From: JAULUH01 sp032111745 | GTDB taxonomy: Bacteria; Chloroflexota; Anaerolineae; JAAEKA01 | DNA length: 7,634 nucleotides | NCBI GenBank assembly: GCA_032111745.1 | Contig: JAULUH010000345.1 | Span: 1 to 7,634, forward strand | Reading direction: 5' to 3' | Part shown: piece by piece, positions 7,002-7,634 of the stretch | Numbering within the stretch: the first letter of the stretch is position 1 | How the letters are laid out: each line of letters begins with the position of its first letter | The notes under the pieces: generated by a model | Databases searched by the model: none | Seen by the model: only the letters and a program-made list of their open reading frames with translations | What the model was told of the DNA's origin: nothing | Translations under genes and position numbers: made by a program

Positions 7002-7634
7002 GTGCACGCTTCGCCGCCGTCCAGGCATCTCGTCGTCAATGGTTGGTTCTGGGGCCAGCTGCAGACGGGCTCCGGCCAGTACCTGCACCAGCTGGTCGAG
7101 GCTCTGCCGCAGGTGGCACCGGAGCATCGCTATAGCCTGGTGCTGCCAGCTTCGGTGGAGCGGGGACCGGCGCCGTGGCGCGTGGAGCTTGCGGCTACCC
7201 CGGAACGTTGGGTGGGCGGGAACATAGGCAAGGTGTGGTTCGAGCAGGTGGGCTTTCCCCGGGCCTGCGGACGGCTGGGAGCCGCTGTGGCGTTGGTGCC
7301 CTACTGGGGCTCACCCTGGTCGCGCCCCTGCCGGCTGGCGGTGACGGTGCACGACTTGATTCCTTTGCTGCTGCCGGCCTACCGGGGGGGCAGAGCCCAG
7401 CGGCTATATACGGAGCTGGTCAGCCGCACGGCCCGCCGCGCGGACGTGGTTCTCACCGATAGCCAGGCCAGCCGCCGGGATGTGCTGGCACACCTGGGGA
7501 TCGCGGCAGAGCGCGTGCACGCGGTGCCCCTGGCCGCCGGCCCCCAGTTTCGTCCCATCTCCGATGCCGGGGAGCTGGCGCGGGTGCGGGAGCGCTACAG
7601 GCTGCCGGGCGGTCCGGGCAACGGGCGGTTCGTG
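7002..7634 (+). CDS. GT-B glycosyltransferase (GT4-like), N-terminal part, 3'-truncated
   Basis: 211 residues are visible and the frame is open to the window edge. The family transfers a sugar from a nucleotide donor, usually to cell-envelope polysaccharide or glycolipid. N-terminal Rossmann-domain signs are: HLVVNGWFWGQLQTGSGQYL (first strand, Gly-rich acceptor loop), LVPYWGSPW, the characteristic VTVHDLIPLLLP (residues 114-125), VVLTDSQASRRDVL (149-162) and RVHAVPLAAGPQFRP (171-185), the usual linker before the donor-binding domain. That donor domain lies outside the window. The start is GTG 7002: an in-frame TAG at 6996-6998 lies just upstream, and no other start precedes the first strand. 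No well-placed SD exists (AAGG at 6986-6989 is 12 bases away), while a promoter predicts transcription starting at this codon, suggesting a leaderless mRNA. Donor and acceptor sugars are unknown. Confidence 0.88.
   Translation, partial: MHASPPSRHLVVNGWFWGQLQTGSGQYLHQLVEALPQVAPEHRYSLVLPASVERGPAPWRVELAATPERWVGGNIGKVWFEQVGFPRACGRLGAAVALVPYWGSPWSRPCRLAVTVHDLIPLLLPAYRGGRAQRLYTELVSRTARRADVVLTDSQASRRDVLAHLGIAAERVHAVPLAAGPQFRPISDAGELARVRERYRLPGGPGNGRFV

Overview
This is a GC-rich bacterial window of seven genes (two cut by the window edges) and three informative intergenic regions. The organism is probably a member of the Chloroflexota (Anaerolineae/Caldilineae-like). That rests on high GC, frequent GTG starts, exported proteins with long Pro/Thr 'PTPTP' linkers, a 'VFLPLI' segment after a signal sequence, and intergenic 'CCGCAGAGGCGCAGAG'-type repeats. 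This placement is inference, not proof.

Layout. (1) Positions 1-2425, plus strand: the C-terminal ~700 residues of a molybdenum hydroxylase large subunit (xanthine dehydrogenase family), followed after 13 nt by a small Thr/Pro-rich lipoprotein. (2) 2426-2904: a convergent intergenic region without a credible gene. It holds a 17-bp hairpin whose right half is repeated downstream, a further stem-loop, a degenerate TTCG/TTGCG tract and a 27-nt direct repeat. (3) 2905-5113, minus strand: a tight three-gene operon read from right to left: M50 site-2-protease-type membrane metalloprotease, HD-domain phosphohydrolase, TyrA-like (prephenate dehydrogenase family) protein. Gaps are 1 and 21 nt. (4) 5114-5452: a divergent control region with a sigma70-type promoter in each direction, a 21-bp-period direct repeat and a structured leader. 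(5) 5453-6784, plus strand: an exported or lipid-anchored protein with a Pro/Thr/Glu linker and a TIM-barrel glycoside-hydrolase-like domain. (6) 6785-7001: a 151-bp nested inverted repeat, then a promoter placed so that its predicted transcript starts on the next gene's GTG. (7) 7002-end, plus strand: the N-terminal domain of a GT-B glycosyltransferase, cut by the window edge.

The genes do not form one obvious pathway. The minus-strand operon looks like housekeeping (membrane proteolysis, nucleotide hydrolysis, an aromatic-pathway-type dehydrogenase). The right end may be cell-envelope carbohydrate work. The observations most worth following are the TyrA-like protein, which lacks both histidines expected of a working prephenate dehydrogenase, the repeat-rich convergent region, the nested inverted repeat, and the putative leaderless glycosyltransferase mRNA. 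I do not see a clear new defence or mobile system.
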